This document shows, piece by piece, positions 11,012 through 20,284 of a stretch of 64,000 bases of DNA. The stretch is taken from the NCBI RefSeq assembly GCF_023634805.2, contig NZ_CP106881.1, positions 558,001 through 622,000 of the forward strand, read 5' to 3'. Positions within the stretch are counted from its first letter, which is position 1. Each line of letters begins with the position of its first letter. A program made the translations under genes and the position numbers. The stretch comes from Comamonas endophytica (lineage in GTDB: Bacteria; Pseudomonadota; Gammaproteobacteria; Burkholderiales; Burkholderiaceae_C). The notes under the pieces are model-generated. The model ran no database searches and was not told the origin of the DNA. It worked only from the letters and a program-made list of their open reading frames with translations.

Positions 11012-11139
11012 ATGTATTCCTTGCAACGCGGGCGGTGCAACGGCACCTCCGCGGCCGGGCGCAAACCGGCCCGGCACCGCCACCAAGCATAGCGCGCCTG
11101 CCGGCTGCGCGCGCAGCCATCCTCGCGGCACAATAGGCC

Positions 11140-11568
11140 ATGCCCGATCCCGAGCAGCCCGCCCCTGCCCCGACGCGCAGCATTCCCGCGCTGCGCATGC
11201 TGCCCTCGCGCCCGCTGCGCTGGCTGCTGCAGGGCTGCGCCTGGCTGTGCCTGGCGCTGGGCATTGCGGGCGTGTTCATTCCCGGCCTTCCGACCACCGT
11301 GTTCATCCTGCTGGCGGGCTGGGCAGCGGCGCGCAGTTCCGAGCGGCTGCATCTGTGGCTGTGGCAGCACCGGCTGTTCGGCCCGATGCTGCAGGACTGG
11401 GCCGCGGGCGGCCGCGTGGGTCGGCGCGCCAAATGGAGCGCCAGCGCCGCCATGGCATTGGGCGCGGCCGTGGTGTGCTGGGCTCCCGTGCCCAGCTGGG
11501 TGCGCTGGTTCTCGCTGACCAGCATGGCCTGCGTGCTGGCCTGGCTATGGGCCAGGCCCGAAACCTGA
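11140..11568 (+). CDS. YbaN-like inner membrane protein (DUF454)
   Basis: A 142-residue membrane protein matching the DUF454/YbaN pattern: hydrophobic segment with [21 protein letters not shown], then an [24 protein letters not shown] stretch, and two further hydrophobic segments near the C-terminus. The biochemical role of the family is not established to my knowledge. A CACAAT hexamer at 11129-11134 lies only 5 nt before the ATG. A short hairpin with a TTTTC tail at about 11600-11617 may end its transcript before the tRNA genes. Confidence 0.85.
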   Translation: MPDPEQPAPAPTRSIPALRMLPSRPLRWLLQGCAWLCLALGIAGVFIPGLPTTVFILLAGWAAARSSERLHLWLWQHRLFGPMLQDWAAGGRVGRRAKWSASAAMALGAAVVCWAPVPSWVRWFSLTSMACVLAWLWARPET

Positions 11569-11625
11569 GCGGCAAGAAATTCAGCAAAAATTGCCCATCT
11601 TTTCCGGAGACGGAAATTTTCATCC

Positions 11626-11631
11626 TATAAT
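11626..11631 (+). promoter_or_regulatory. Putative -10 element of the tRNA-Asn cluster
   Basis: A perfect TATAAT hexamer 11 nt before the first tRNA-Asn. No clear -35 at standard spacing was recognised. The small TTTCCG/CGGAAA hairpin just upstream could separate this unit from the YbaN-like gene. Confidence 0.6.
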
Positions 11632-11642
11632 TCAAGTCTTGT

Positions 11643-11718
11643 TCCTCAATAGCTCAGTCGGTAGAGCGCCGGACTGTTAATCCGTAGGTCCCTGGTTCGA
11701 GCCCAGGTTGAGGAGCCA
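11643..11718 (+). tRNA. tRNA-Asn (GTT), copy 1
   Basis: A 76-nt cloverleaf. Acceptor arm TCCTCAA pairs with TTGAGGA, the anticodon loop is ACTGTTAAT with anticodon GTT, the T arm contains GGTTCGAGCC, and the 3' CCA is encoded. Identical to copies 2 and 3. Confidence 0.97.
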
Positions 11719-11770
11719 AGAATTTTTCTTGCCTTGCAATCGAACAAGGCAATTGCGTCAGTCAAGTTGT

Positions 11771-11846
11771 TCCTCAATAGCTCAGTCGGTAGAGCGCCGG
11801 ACTGTTAATCCGTAGGTCCCTGGTTCGAGCCCAGGTTGAGGAGCCA
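11771..11846 (+). tRNA. tRNA-Asn (GTT), copy 2
   Basis: Second identical 76-nt copy, with anticodon GTT and encoded CCA. A 52-nt spacer separates it from copy 1; the spacer holds a short TTGCCTTG...CAAGGCAA inverted repeat that may guide processing. Confidence 0.97.
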
Positions 11847-11888
11847 AAAATTTCTGCCCGGCAATTGTACCGGGCGTACCGCAGATAT

Positions 11889-11964
11889 TCCTCAATAGCT
11901 CAGTCGGTAGAGCGCCGGACTGTTAATCCGTAGGTCCCTGGTTCGAGCCCAGGTTGAGGAGCCA
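11889..11964 (+). tRNA. tRNA-Asn (GTT), copy 3
   Basis: Third identical 76-nt copy, with anticodon GTT and encoded CCA, 42 nt after copy 2. A strong terminator begins 4 nt after its CCA, so the three genes are probably one transcript. Confidence 0.97.
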
Positions 11965-11968
11965 CAAG

Positions 11969-12002
11969 AAGCCAAGCAGTTTTCGACTGCTTGGCTTTTT
12001 TT
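11969..12002 (+). terminator. Rho-independent terminator of the tRNA-Asn cluster
   Basis: A perfect 11-bp stem AGCCAAGCAGT / ACTGCTTGGCT with loop TTTCG, extended by an A-T pair and followed by a run of T. One of the clearest terminators in the window. Confidence 0.93.
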
Positions 12003-12127
12003 GCCTTTTGCCACGGCAGGCCCCAAGCTTCTAAGCTGTTTTCGAATGAAGGAAATGAGTTTTTATTCGTTCCATGTCGAAGCAGCCCTGCGTAGTATCG
12101 CGTTTTTGACTTGCGCCGGCTTGCCCC

Positions 12128-13003
12128 ATGACCCACGCCACCACAGAACAGCTCCGCGTCACCCCGTTGGGAGAGCACATCGGTGCCCAGATCGACGGTA
12201 TCGACCTTGCACAGCCGCTCGATGCCCGCACAGTGGCGTTCATCAAGGATGCCTGGGAGCGCCATCTGGTGCTGCGCTTTCGCGGCCAGACGCAGCTCAG
12301 CCTGCAGGGGCAGATCGCCTTTTCCCGCCACTTCGGCGAGCTGGACAAGCGACCCATTGCGGCCAAGGCGATGCACGCCAGCGTACAGGAACTGCCCGAT
12401 GAAATCGCCATCATCTCGAATGTGAAGATCGATGCCCAGCCGATCGGCGGGCTCGGCGATGGCGAATCCGTCTGGCATGCCGACATGACCTACAACCCCA
12501 CGCCGCCGCGCGCGGCGCTGCTGCATGCGCATGAAGTGCCGGCCAGCGGCGGGGACACCCAGTTCCTGAACCTGTATGCCGCCTATGAAGGCCTGCCCCA
12601 GGATCTGAAGCAGACCATTGCCGGGCTCGACTGCATCCATGACGCCAGCATCAACAGCGCCGGCGAACTGCGCCTGGGCTTCGAGCGCGTGACCGATCCG
12701 CGCAATACGGTGGGCGCGCGTCATCCGCTGGTACGCATCCACCCCGTGACCGGCCGCAAGAGCCTGTACCTCGGCCGCCGCCGCAATGCGTATGTGCCCG
12801 GCCTGTCGCTGGCCGACAGCGAGGAGCTGCTGGACACGCTCTGGGCGCATGCCGTGCAGGATGCATTCACCTGGCGCCAGCAGTGGCAGCCTGGCGACCT
12901 CGTGGGCTGGGACAACCGCGTCACGCTGCACCGGCGCGATGCCTTCGACCCCCTGGCCCGCCGCCTGATGTACCGCACCCAGGTCAGCGACCGCGTGCAG
13001 TAA
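12128..13003 (+). CDS. TauD/TfdA-family Fe(II)/2-oxoglutarate dioxygenase
   Basis: A 291-residue non-haem iron oxygenase that should couple 2-oxoglutarate decarboxylation to oxidation of an unknown substrate. The facial triad is visible: His117 and Asp119 in WHADMTY and His268 in VTLHRRDAF, followed by a distal arginine in MYRTQV for 2-oxoglutarate. Members act on taurine, phenoxyacetates and other small acids, so the substrate cannot be read from sequence. A Bug-type solute-binding protein follows after 72 nt on the same strand, suggesting that import and attack of one organic acid are encoded together. Confidence 0.9.
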   Translation: MTHATTEQLRVTPLGEHIGAQIDGIDLAQPLDARTVAFIKDAWERHLVLRFRGQTQLSLQGQIAFSRHFGELDKRPIAAKAMHASVQELPDEIAIISNVKIDAQPIGGLGDGESVWHADMTYNPTPPRAALLHAHEVPASGGDTQFLNLYAAYEGLPQDLKQTIAGLDCIHDASINSAGELRLGFERVTDPRNTVGARHPLVRIHPVTGRKSLYLGRRRNAYVPGLSLADSEELLDTLWAHAVQDAFTWRQQWQPGDLVGWDNRVTLHRRDAFDPLARRLMYRTQVSDRVQ

Positions 13004-13075
13004 ACAGCTTCCCTTATCTCCCGCTGCCCGCCGCTGCCCGAATGCGCAGCGGTAACGCCGCCGCATGCCTTCCCC

Positions 13076-14071
13076 ATGACCATGACCCAACGAATTCCTT
13101 CCCCCCGACGCATGCTGTCCAGCCTGCTGGCACTGGGTGCCCTGCTGGCCGGCCCGACCGGCGCCGCCGACCGGCCTGCCCATCCCCTGCGCCCGATCAA
13201 CATCGTCGTCGCCGGCCCCGCGGGCGGCGCCACCGATGGCGTGGCCCGGCTGATCGCGGCGCGCATGAGCGTGACGCTGGGGCAGGACGTCATCGTCGAG
13301 AACAAGGCCGGCGCCGGCGGCGTGATCGGCACCAAGTACGTGGCGCAGTCCAAGCCTGACGGGCAGACGCTGCTGCTGGGCCACATCGCCACCAATGCGA
13401 TCGCACCCGCCGTGCATGCGCCGCGTCCCTACGACCCGGTGGCGGATTTCGAATCCATCGGCTTCATCGGCAGCACCGCCAGCGTGCTGGTGGTGCCGGC
13501 CAAGGGCCCGGCAACGCTCAAGGCCCTGCTGGCGTCCGGCAACGGCGCACCGCTGAGCTATGGCTCCACCGGCATCGGCGGCACGGCGCACCTGCTGGGC
13601 CATGTGTTCGGCCAGGCGACCGGCGCGGCCACGCTGCACGTGCCCTACCGCGGCAGCCCGCCGGCGCTGCAGGACCTGGTGGGCGGGCGCATCAGCATGA
13701 TGTTCGCCACCTCGGGCGCGGTCGCGTCGTATCTCGAAGCCGGCTCGATCAAGCCGCTGGCGGTGGCCGCCAACCAGCGCAGCCGCTTCCTGCCCGACGT
13801 GCCCACCTTCAAGGAACTGAACTATCCGAACGTGGTCCAGGAAGGCTGGTTCGGGTTGTTCTCCGCTGCCGGCACGCCCCAGGAAACCGTGCGCCGTCTC
13901 AACCAGCATCTCAACACGGCACTCGCCGACCCCACGGTGCGCAAGGGGCTCGAGCAGCTGTTCGTGGAAACCGCCGCGCCCGCAGGCCCGGAGAACTTCA
14001 AGTCATTCGTGCGGAAGGAGGCGGCGCACTGGGCCGGCGTCGTCGCCAGCTCGGGGGTCAAGACCCAATAA
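13076..14071 (+). CDS. Bug-family (TctC-like) periplasmic substrate-binding protein
   Basis: A 331-residue tripartite tricarboxylate transporter receptor. Residues about 1-31 form a signal peptide (basic start, LLALGALLAGPTGAA core, cleavage near AAD). The mature part has the family hallmarks PINIVVAGPAGGATDGVARL, VENKAGAGGVIG, a YGSTGIGGTAH-like ligand loop and HVPYRGSPPALQDLVGGRI. These proteins bind carboxylates or amides in the periplasm. No TctA/TctB membrane genes are nearby, which is common for Bug genes. The dioxygenase immediately upstream is the best clue to its ligand. Confidence 0.92.
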   Translation: MTMTQRIPSPRRMLSSLLALGALLAGPTGAADRPAHPLRPINIVVAGPAGGATDGVARLIAARMSVTLGQDVIVENKAGAGGVIGTKYVAQSKPDGQTLLLGHIATNAIAPAVHAPRPYDPVADFESIGFIGSTASVLVVPAKGPATLKALLASGNGAPLSYGSTGIGGTAHLLGHVFGQATGAATLHVPYRGSPPALQDLVGGRISMMFATSGAVASYLEAGSIKPLAVAANQRSRFLPDVPTFKELNYPNVVQEGWFGLFSAAGTPQETVRRLNQHLNTALADPTVRKGLEQLFVETAAPAGPENFKSFVRKEAAHWAGVVASSGVKTQ

Positions 14072-14161
14072 GCGTTTCCTGCACGCGGGCGCAGCCCCAG
14101 AAAGACCAACTGCCCCGGCCAGTGATGGCGCGGGGCAGTGGCATTGGTTCAAACGGCGCGC

Positions 14162-14464
14162 TCAGGCGGCACGCACGACCGACGGGCCGGCCATGGGCGT
14201 CACCGCTGCGGGAGCCTCCACGCGCGCCGCGGGCAGCCCGCCCTTGGCGGCGCTGTGGCGGCGCAGCGCCTGTTCCTCCCATTCGTGGATCTCCTGCTCC
14301 AGGCGCTGCGCACGGGCGGCATACATCTCCGCCGAAGACTGGTAATGCTCGGCGGCGATCGAATGTTCGAGCATTGCCATGCGTGCTTCCTGAAGATAGG
14401 CCCGGCTGCGGCGGATATGGCGCGGCTCGGTCAAACTCCCACCCCAGATCTTGCTGAACGGCAT
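14162..14464 (-). CDS. Hypothetical small coiled-coil protein
   Basis: A 100-residue protein that I do not recognise. The ATG at 14464 has a textbook Shine-Dalgarno (AAGGAGCAAAT before ATG), which favours it over the in-frame extension to 14569. It begins MPFSKIWGG, has a charged helical middle (residues about 15-70, rich in Glu, Arg, Ala, Gln) and an Ala/Pro/Val-rich tail. No signal peptide or membrane segment is seen. It is convergent with the Bug gene and divergent from aat. No function is proposed. Confidence 0.75.
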   Translation of the reverse strand: MPFSKIWGGSLTEPRHIRRSRAYLQEARMAMLEHSIAAEHYQSSAEMYAARAQRLEQEIHEWEEQALRRHSAAKGGLPAARVEAPAAVTPMAGPSVVRAA

Positions 14465-14604
14465 ATTTGCTCCTTGATGGCTTCTAGTCGGCGCAAGCGT
14501 TTGCAACGCTTGCGGATAGACGTAAATTAAGCCTTGGAAGTCGCAACCGATGTCAACACAATGCAACATCGGCTGTAGGATGCTCCCCTACCCATCTGAA
14601 TTCC

Positions 14605-15345
14605 ATGTCCAACTCCCTTGTCTGGCTGGCTCCGCACGAGCCCTTCCCCGGCGTCGAGCAGACCTGGGGCGAGGGCGATCCCATTCCCGGCTTGCTGGCG
14701 GCGGGCGGGCAGCTGGATGCCCAGCACCTGCGCAATGCCTATTGCCAGGGCATCTTCCCTTGGTTCAGCGCCGGGCAGCCGATCCTCTGGTGGTCGCCTG
14801 ACCCGCGCATGGTGCTGCAGGTGCAGGACTTCAGGCTGCATCGCTCGCTGCGCAAGACGCTGCAGCGCTTTCGCGCCACGCCCGGCTGCGAGATCCGCAT
14901 CGACTCCGCCTTCGAGACGGTGATGCGCCACTGCGCGCGCACCCCGCGCCCCGGCCAGGACGGCACCTGGATCGTGGAAAGCATCGTCCAGGCCTACAGC
15001 GAATTGCACCGCCAGGGCGATGCCCACAGCGTGGAGACCTGGATCGACGGCCAGCTGGTCGGCGGCCTGTATTGCGTGGCGCTGGGGCACGCGGTGTTCG
15101 GCGAATCGATGTTCGCGCATGCCACCGACGCCTCGAAGATCGCGCTGGCGGCGCTGGTCGCGCTGTGCCGCGCGCAGGGCGCCGCGCAGATCGATTGCCA
15201 GCAGGCCACGCCGCATCTGGCCTCGATGGGCGCGCGCACGATGCCGCGCAGCGAGTTCGTCGCGCAGGTGCAGGCGCAGCGCGCCCGGCCGCGCATGGAT
15301 TGGCGCTTCGACGCCGTATACTGGGAGCGGCTGGGCCTCGCATGA
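14605..15345 (+). CDS. aat: Leucyl/phenylalanyl-tRNA-protein transferase
   Basis: Adds Leu or Phe from aminoacyl-tRNA to proteins with N-terminal Lys or Arg, marking them for ClpS/ClpAP degradation. The 246-residue product has the family signatures [45 protein letters not shown] and [18 protein letters not shown]. Its stop overlaps the bpt start (ATGA), so both N-degron transferases are made from one coupled unit. Confidence 0.96.
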   Translation: MSNSLVWLAPHEPFPGVEQTWGEGDPIPGLLAAGGQLDAQHLRNAYCQGIFPWFSAGQPILWWSPDPRMVLQVQDFRLHRSLRKTLQRFRATPGCEIRIDSAFETVMRHCARTPRPGQDGTWIVESIVQAYSELHRQGDAHSVETWIDGQLVGGLYCVALGHAVFGESMFAHATDASKIALAALVALCRAQGAAQIDCQQATPHLASMGARTMPRSEFVAQVQAQRARPRMDWRFDAVYWERLGLA

Positions 15346-16115
15346 CGCAACTCAACGACCTCCCCCTTCAGGCATTGCAGTTCTATGCCACTGCCGCCTA
15401 CCCCTGCAGCTACGTGGCTGGACGCATGGCCCGCTCGCAGGTCGCCACGCCCAGCCATCTGATACAGGACGCCGCCTATTCCGAATTGGTCACGCTGGGT
15501 TTCAGGCGCAGCGGCCTGTTCACCTACCGGCCCTACTGCGACGGCTGCCGCGCCTGCATTCCGCTTCGCGTGCTGGCGCACGAATTCCGCCCTGACCGCA
15601 GCCAGCGCCGCGCCATCGCCCAGCACCAGGCGCTGCAGGTCTCGATCGGCCGACTGGCCTTCAGCGACGAGCACTACCAGATGTACCTGCGCTATCAGCG
15701 CCGGCGCCACAGCGGCGGCGGCATGGATGAAGACCGCATCGACCAGTACACCCAGTTCCTGCTGCAAAGCCGCGTCAATTCGCGTCTCGTGGAATTCCGC
15801 GAACCGGCCGCGGATGATGCGCCCGGCGCGCTGAAGATGGTCTCGATCCTCGACGTGCTGGAGGACGGGCTTTCGGCCGTGTACACCTTCTACGAGCCCG
15901 AGGCGCGCGCCAGCTATGGCACCTTCAATGTGCTGTGGCAGATCGACCAGGCACGCGCGATGGGCCTGCCTTATGTGTATCTGGGCTACTGGATCGAGCA
16001 CAGCGCCAAGATGGAATACAAGTCGCGCTTCCTGCCGCACGAGGTGCGCATCCATGAGGAGTGGCAGCGCGTCGACCGGGCGGAGCACGCCGCGCGCCGC
16101 GCCGCGCTGGCGTGA
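15342..16115 (+). CDS. bpt: Aspartate/glutamate leucyltransferase (Bpt)
   Basis: Transfers Leu to N-terminal Asp or Glu. The bacterial enzyme resembles eukaryotic arginyltransferase Ate1 but uses leucyl-tRNA. The product has 257 residues with [17 protein letters not shown] near the N-terminus, the [12 protein letters not shown] cysteine motif and the later [20 protein letters not shown] block. It starts at an ATG overlapping the aat stop. Paired with Aat it widens the set of destabilising N-termini that feed the Leu/N-degron pathway. Confidence 0.95.
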   Translation: MTQLNDLPLQALQFYATAAYPCSYVAGRMARSQVATPSHLIQDAAYSELVTLGFRRSGLFTYRPYCDGCRACIPLRVLAHEFRPDRSQRRAIAQHQALQVSIGRLAFSDEHYQMYLRYQRRRHSGGGMDEDRIDQYTQFLLQSRVNSRLVEFREPAADDAPGALKMVSILDVLEDGLSAVYTFYEPEARASYGTFNVLWQIDQARAMGLPYVYLGYWIEHSAKMEYKSRFLPHEVRIHEEWQRVDRAEHAARRAALA

Positions 16116-16182
16116 AGGCCGCCCGCCTGCGCGGGCGCGCGTGGGCAGGCGCTAGAATCCGACATTGCCGTCCATCTTCCGC

Positions 16183-17004
16183 ATGATGAAAACGAATGAA
16201 TCCGGCACGCCGGGCGCGCCCAGCGTCCAAGTCCTTGAACGCATGTTCACCCTGATCGACGTGCTGGCTTCGCGCGAGGAAGCGGTGTCGCTCAAGGAAA
16301 TCAGCGAGAAGACCGGGCTGCACCCTTCCACCGCGCACCGCATCCTCAACGACCTGACGCTCGGCCGCTATGTCGACCGCCCCGAGTCGGGCAGCTACCG
16401 GCTGGGCATGCGCCTGCTGGAGCTGGGCAATCTGGTCAAGGCGCGGCTCAGCGTGCGCGAGGCCGCCATGGCGCCGATGCGCCTGCTGCACAAGCAGATC
16501 CAGCAGCCCGTCAACCTGAGCGTGCGCCAGGGCGACGAGATCGTCTATGTGGAGCGCACCTACAGCGAGCGCTCGGGCATGCAGGTGGTGCGGGCGATCG
16601 GCGGCCATGCGCCGCTGCACCTGACCTCGACGGGCAAGCTGTTCCTCGCCGCCGACGACCCGCAGCGCGTGCGCGCCTATGCCACGCGCACGGGCCTGGC
16701 CGGCAACACGCACAACTCCATCACCCAGCTCGGCACGCTCGAGCACGAGCTGGCCAAGGCCCGGCAATATGGCATCGCGCGCGACAACGAGGAGCTGGAG
16801 CTGGGGGTGCGCTGCATGGCAGCGGGCATCTACGACGACCAGGGCAAGCTGGTGGCCGGACTGTCGATCTCCGCGCCCGCCGACCGCATCGACGACGGCT
16901 GGCTGCCCAGGCTGCAGGCCACGGCCGCGGAAATCTCGATGTCGCTGGGATTTGCCGGCTGGCGCTCCACGCAGGGCATGCCGGCCAGCAGTACAGCTGG
17001 CTAA
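16183..17004 (+). CDS. IclR-family transcriptional regulator
   Basis: A 273-residue regulator with an N-terminal winged helix (VSLKEISEKTGLHPSTAHRI, about residues 35-54) and a C-terminal effector domain with RQGDEIVYVERTYSE, APLHLTSTGKLFLA and the ELGVRCMAAGIYD/VAGLSISAP blocks. The start is at tandem ATGATG (16183/16186). An in-frame TTG at 16165 is 6 nt from a TAGAAT hexamer (16153-16158), so a longer protein is possible. The regulated genes and effector are not evident; the nearest catabolic genes are the dioxygenase/Bug pair 3 kb upstream. Confidence 0.9.
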   Translation: MMKTNESGTPGAPSVQVLERMFTLIDVLASREEAVSLKEISEKTGLHPSTAHRILNDLTLGRYVDRPESGSYRLGMRLLELGNLVKARLSVREAAMAPMRLLHKQIQQPVNLSVRQGDEIVYVERTYSERSGMQVVRAIGGHAPLHLTSTGKLFLAADDPQRVRAYATRTGLAGNTHNSITQLGTLEHELAKARQYGIARDNEELELGVRCMAAGIYDDQGKLVAGLSISAPADRIDDGWLPRLQATAAEISMSLGFAGWRSTQGMPASSTAG

Positions 17005-17043
17005 GCGCGCGATTTCGAAAAAGGCATAACCAAAGCCAGGGGC

Positions 17044-17171
17044 TTCGAGCAAGGGCCGCCCCGCAGTGAGGGCCCCGGTCCTGCGCCGACCCTACCCCCT
17101 CCACCGAAGGATGAGAGGGGGAAGCCGGGGCCCGCCTAGGGCGTAAGCGGCTCAGAGGGTCAGGGGGTGCT
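17044..17171. repeat. Dispersed 3'-end repeat, copy B (one 14-bp unit)
   Basis: Same element as copies A and C, between convergent IclR gene and pbpG. It carries TTCGAGCAAGGGCCGC, the CCCCCTCCACCGAAGG / GAGGGGG hairpin, one GGCCCGCCTAGGGC unit (17129-17142) and GTAAGCGGCTCAGAGGGT, then runs straight into the pbpG stop codon. Confidence 0.85.
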
Positions 17172-18281
17172 TTAGCCTTTGATCTTGTGGCTGGCGAGGG
17201 TTGCGGTCGCGCCGGCCTGGTTCTCGACCCAATGGCGCACGCGTTCCGCATCCGCCAGGCGGCTGAACTTGCCGGCCGAGTCCAGGAACACCATGATCAG
17301 CTTGCGGCCCGCGACCTCGGCCTGCATCACCAGGCACTGGCCGGCTTCGGAGATATAGCCGGTCTTCTGCAGGCCGATCTCCCAGGCCGGATTCTTCACC
17401 AGGCGATTGGTGTTGTTGTACTGCAGCGTGCGCGGGCCCTGCGCCACTTCATAGCCGGGCGAGGTGCTGAGCTCGCGCACCAGTGGATCGCCATGCGCGA
17501 CGTTCACCAGGATCGCGAGGTCGCGTGCGCTCGACTGGTTGCGGCTCGACAGGCCCGTGGGCTCCACATACTTGGTGTCGACCATGCCCAGCAGCTTGGC
17601 CTTGACGTTCATCTGCGTCACGAAGGCCGCGAGGCCGCCGGGATAGGTGCGGCCCAGCGCGTGCGCGGCGCGGTTCTCGCTCGACATCAGCGCCAGATGC
17701 AGCATCTCGCCGCGCGTGAGCGTGGCGCCGACGCGCAGGCGCGAGCTGCTGCCCTTCTCGGTGTCGACGTCATCCTGGGTGATGGTCAGCATCTCGTCCA
17801 TCGGCAGGCGTGCCTGGGAGATGATCAGCCCGGTCATGAGCTTCGTCAGCGAGGCAATAGGCAGCACCGCATGGTCGTTCTTGCTCAGCAGCACTTCATG
17901 CGTGTCCTGATCCACCACCAGCGCCACGCTGGACTTCAGGTCCAGCGGATCGGGGACTGCATGCAGGCCCGCCATCTGGCCAAAGGACTGGCGTGCGGGC
18001 GCATAGGCCACCGCACGCACCGGCGCGCGCGCGCTGCTGGCGACGGCGCGGGCCGCGACCGGTTGCTTGCGCGCCGAAGCCTTGGCCTTGACGACCTTGG
18101 CCGCGCGCGGAGCCTTGACCACCTTGGCCGAACGCGCGGGCTTGCTGGCACTGCTGGCCTGCTTCTTGGCGACTTTTTTCTCTGCGGCGTGGGCTCCCGG
18201 CAGGGCCAGGGACCAACTCAATGCGAGGACGGCTGAAACCTCGAAAATACGGGCCAGCGCGGTGCGGGGACGGTGGTGCAT
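17172..18281 (-). CDS. pbpG: D-alanyl-D-alanine endopeptidase (PBP7/8-like serine hydrolase)
   Basis: Periplasmic low-molecular-weight penicillin-binding protein that cuts peptidoglycan cross-links. The 369-residue product has a signal peptide (residues about 1-33, cleaved after AHAA), then a Lys/Ala-rich linker of roughly 60 residues, then the peptidase S11 domain with SLTK (active Ser near residue 144), SSEN and KTG. It is longer than E. coli PbpG because of the basic linker, which may bind the cell wall. The S11 domain lacks the extra C-terminal domain of PBP5-type enzymes, supporting endopeptidase rather than carboxypeptidase. Confidence 0.9.
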   Translation of the reverse strand: MHHRPRTALARIFEVSAVLALSWSLALPGAHAAEKKVAKKQASSASKPARSAKVVKAPRAAKVVKAKASARKQPVAARAVASSARAPVRAVAYAPARQSFGQMAGLHAVPDPLDLKSSVALVVDQDTHEVLLSKNDHAVLPIASLTKLMTGLIISQARLPMDEMLTITQDDVDTEKGSSSRLRVGATLTRGEMLHLALMSSENRAAHALGRTYPGGLAAFVTQMNVKAKLLGMVDTKYVEPTGLSSRNQSSARDLAILVNVAHGDPLVRELSTSPGYEVAQGPRTLQYNNTNRLVKNPAWEIGLQKTGYISEAGQCLVMQAEVAGRKLIMVFLDSAGKFSRLADAERVRHWVENQAGATATLASHKIKG

Positions 18282-18327
18282 CCAAATGCTCCAAGCAGCA
18301 AAAGTATTAAAACAGCAAAGCCGAATC

Positions 18328-18363
18328 GAAAAAGTCGCACAACAGCAACAAGTTGCACGACTT
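18328..18363 (-). terminator. Putative terminator between leuA and pbpG
   Basis: On the minus strand AGTCGTGCAAC and GTTGTGCGACT form an 11-bp stem (two G-U pairs) around TTGTTGCT, followed by TTTTTC. It lies about 145 nt after the leuA stop and 47 nt before the pbpG ATG. It may end leuA transcription or regulate pbpG. Confidence 0.65.
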
Positions 18364-18506
18364 TCATGAGAATGTGAGCGAGATTATAGGCCGGGGCTTT
18401 GACCTTGCGCTACCACCATTTTGCGCCGGTCAAGCAATTCCTGCAGCGTGCATGCAACGGCCGGAGCCAGCGTCCACTGCGCTGGCCCGGCCGCTGGGGG
18501 CTCAGA

Positions 18507-20174
18507 TCATGCGAGGGATGCCACCGTGGAACGCGGCGCGCGCTCGAGGCCCGACACGATGGCGCTGATCGAGGCCGAGACGATGTTGGCATCCATGCCC
18601 ACGCCATAGACCACATGCGCATCGTCGACGCGCAGCTCGACGTAGGCCGCGGCCTGCGCATTGGCGCCGGCGCTGACCGCATGCTCGGCATAGTTGAGCA
18701 CGCGGATGCTGCGGCCCGTGGCTTCACTCAACGCGGCGACAAATGCATCGATGGGCCCCGTACCCTCGCCTTCGAGGCTGCATTTCTCCCCATGGACCAG
18801 GAATTCGCCGCTGATGGCCACCGTGCCGCTTTCGCCGCTGAGGCGGTACTGGGGACGAGCCGCATCCAGGCGGTATTCCTTCTGGAACAGGCTCCACAGG
18901 TCCTGCGCCGTCAATTCCTTGCCGCTGGCGTCCATCTCGCGCTGCACGGCCTGGCTGAACTCGATCTGCAGGCGGCGCGGCAACTGGAGGCCGTATTCGC
19001 TTTCCAGCAGATAGGCAATGCCGCCCTTGCCCGACTGACTGTTGACGCGGATCACGGCCTCGTAGCTGCGGCCCAGGTCCTTGGGGTCGATGGGCAGGTA
19101 GGGCATGTCCCAGACGTCGCCTTCCTTGTGCGCGGCAAAGGCCTTCTTGATCGCGTCCTGGTGCGAGCCCGAGAACGAGGTGTAGACCAGCTCGCCCACA
19201 TAGGGATGGCGCGGGTGCACGGGCAACTGGTTGCAGTGCTCCACGGTGGCGCGGATGTCGTCGATGCGCGAGAAATCCAGGCCCGGGTGCACGCCCTGGG
19301 TGTACATGTTGAGCGCGACGTTGACCACATCGAGGTTGCCGGTGCGCTCGCCGTTGCCGAACAGGCAGCCTTCGAGTCGGTCGGCGCCGGCCATCAGCGC
19401 CAGCTCGGCCGTGGCCGTGCCCGTGCCGCGGTCGTTGTGCGGGTGCACCGACAGCACGATCGAGTCGCGGCGCTCGAGGTGGCGGTGGGTCCACTCCACC
19501 ATGTCGGCAAACAGGTTGGGCGTCGAGTGCTCGACCGTGGTCGGCAGGTTGATGATGCACTTCTTCCCGGGCGTGGGCTGCCACACGGCGGTGACCGCGT
19601 CGATCACGCGCTTGGAAAAAGCCAGCTCGGTGTCCGAATACATCTCGGGCGAGTACTGGAAGGTCCACTCGGTGCCGGGATAGTCGGCGGCGATGTCCTG
19701 GAACAGCTGGGCGTTGCTGCGCGCGAGTTCGACGATCTCGTCCTCGCTCATGTTCAGCACCACGCGGCGCATCACCGGCGCGGTGGCGTTGTACAGATGC
19801 ACGATGGCGCGCGGCACGCCGGCCAGCGCCTCGAAGGTACGGCGGATCAAGGGCTCGCGCGCCTGCGTCAGCACCTGCACCGTGACGTCGTCGGGGATGC
19901 GGTTCTCCTCGATCAGCTTGCGCATGAAGTCGAACTCGACCTGCGAGGCGGAGGGAAAGCCGACTTCGATCTCCTTGAAGCCGATGTCCACCAGCTGCTC
20001 GAACATGCGCATCTTGCGCGCGATGTCCATGGGCTCGATCAGCGCCTGGTTGCCGTCCCGCAGGTCCACGCTGCACCACACCGGAGGCTGGCTGATCACC
20101 GCGTCCGGCCAGGTGCGGTCGGCGAGGCGGACGGGAGGAAATGCGCGGTATTTGCTGGCGGGGTTCTGCAACAT
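18507..20174 (-). CDS. leuA: 2-isopropylmalate synthase (long form)
   Basis: First committed step of leucine synthesis: acetyl-CoA plus 2-ketoisovalerate to 2-isopropylmalate. The 555-residue product is the long type with [17 protein letters not shown], the metal-site [34 protein letters not shown] and a C-terminal allosteric domain ([12 protein letters not shown] near the end). The start is ATG 20174 ([10 protein letters not shown]). The 5' region carries a leader peptide and terminator, so transcription is probably controlled by leucyl-tRNA supply. The leuBCD genes are not in the window, but ilvC and ilvBH, which make the precursor, are just upstream. Confidence 0.96.
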   Translation of the reverse strand: MLQNPASKYRAFPPVRLADRTWPDAVISQPPVWCSVDLRDGNQALIEPMDIARKMRMFEQLVDIGFKEIEVGFPSASQVEFDFMRKLIEENRIPDDVTVQVLTQAREPLIRRTFEALAGVPRAIVHLYNATAPVMRRVVLNMSEDEIVELARSNAQLFQDIAADYPGTEWTFQYSPEMYSDTELAFSKRVIDAVTAVWQPTPGKKCIINLPTTVEHSTPNLFADMVEWTHRHLERRDSIVLSVHPHNDRGTGTATAELALMAGADRLEGCLFGNGERTGNLDVVNVALNMYTQGVHPGLDFSRIDDIRATVEHCNQLPVHPRHPYVGELVYTSFSGSHQDAIKKAFAAHKEGDVWDMPYLPIDPKDLGRSYEAVIRVNSQSGKGGIAYLLESEYGLQLPRRLQIEFSQAVQREMDASGKELTAQDLWSLFQKEYRLDAARPQYRLSGESGTVAISGEFLVHGEKCSLEGEGTGPIDAFVAALSEATGRSIRVLNYAEHAVSAGANAQAAAYVELRVDDAHVVYGVGMDANIVSASISAIVSGLERAPRSTVASLA

Positions 20175-20221
20175 CTTGGCTCTTTCGGAAAATGGAAAAG
20201 GGGGTTGTGCACCAGCGATCC

Positions 20222-20259
20222 ACAAAACAAAACGGCCCGTCGCTGGTGCTACGGGCCGT
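20222..20259 (-). terminator. leuA attenuator terminator
   Basis: On the minus strand ACGGCCCGT / ACGGGCCGT form a perfect 9-bp stem with a 10-nt loop, followed by TTTTGTTTTG. It lies between the leader peptide (stop at 20285) and the leuA start at 20174, the position expected for an attenuator. Confidence 0.85.
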
Positions 20260-20284
20260 GAAGTAGGGGAATGCGCGCGCGCTA

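Noticed and set aside
11900-13909. Minus-strand frame of 669 codons over the tRNA-Asn, dioxygenase and Bug genes
   Set aside because: It runs through a tRNA gene and a strong terminator and opposes two well-recognised proteins.
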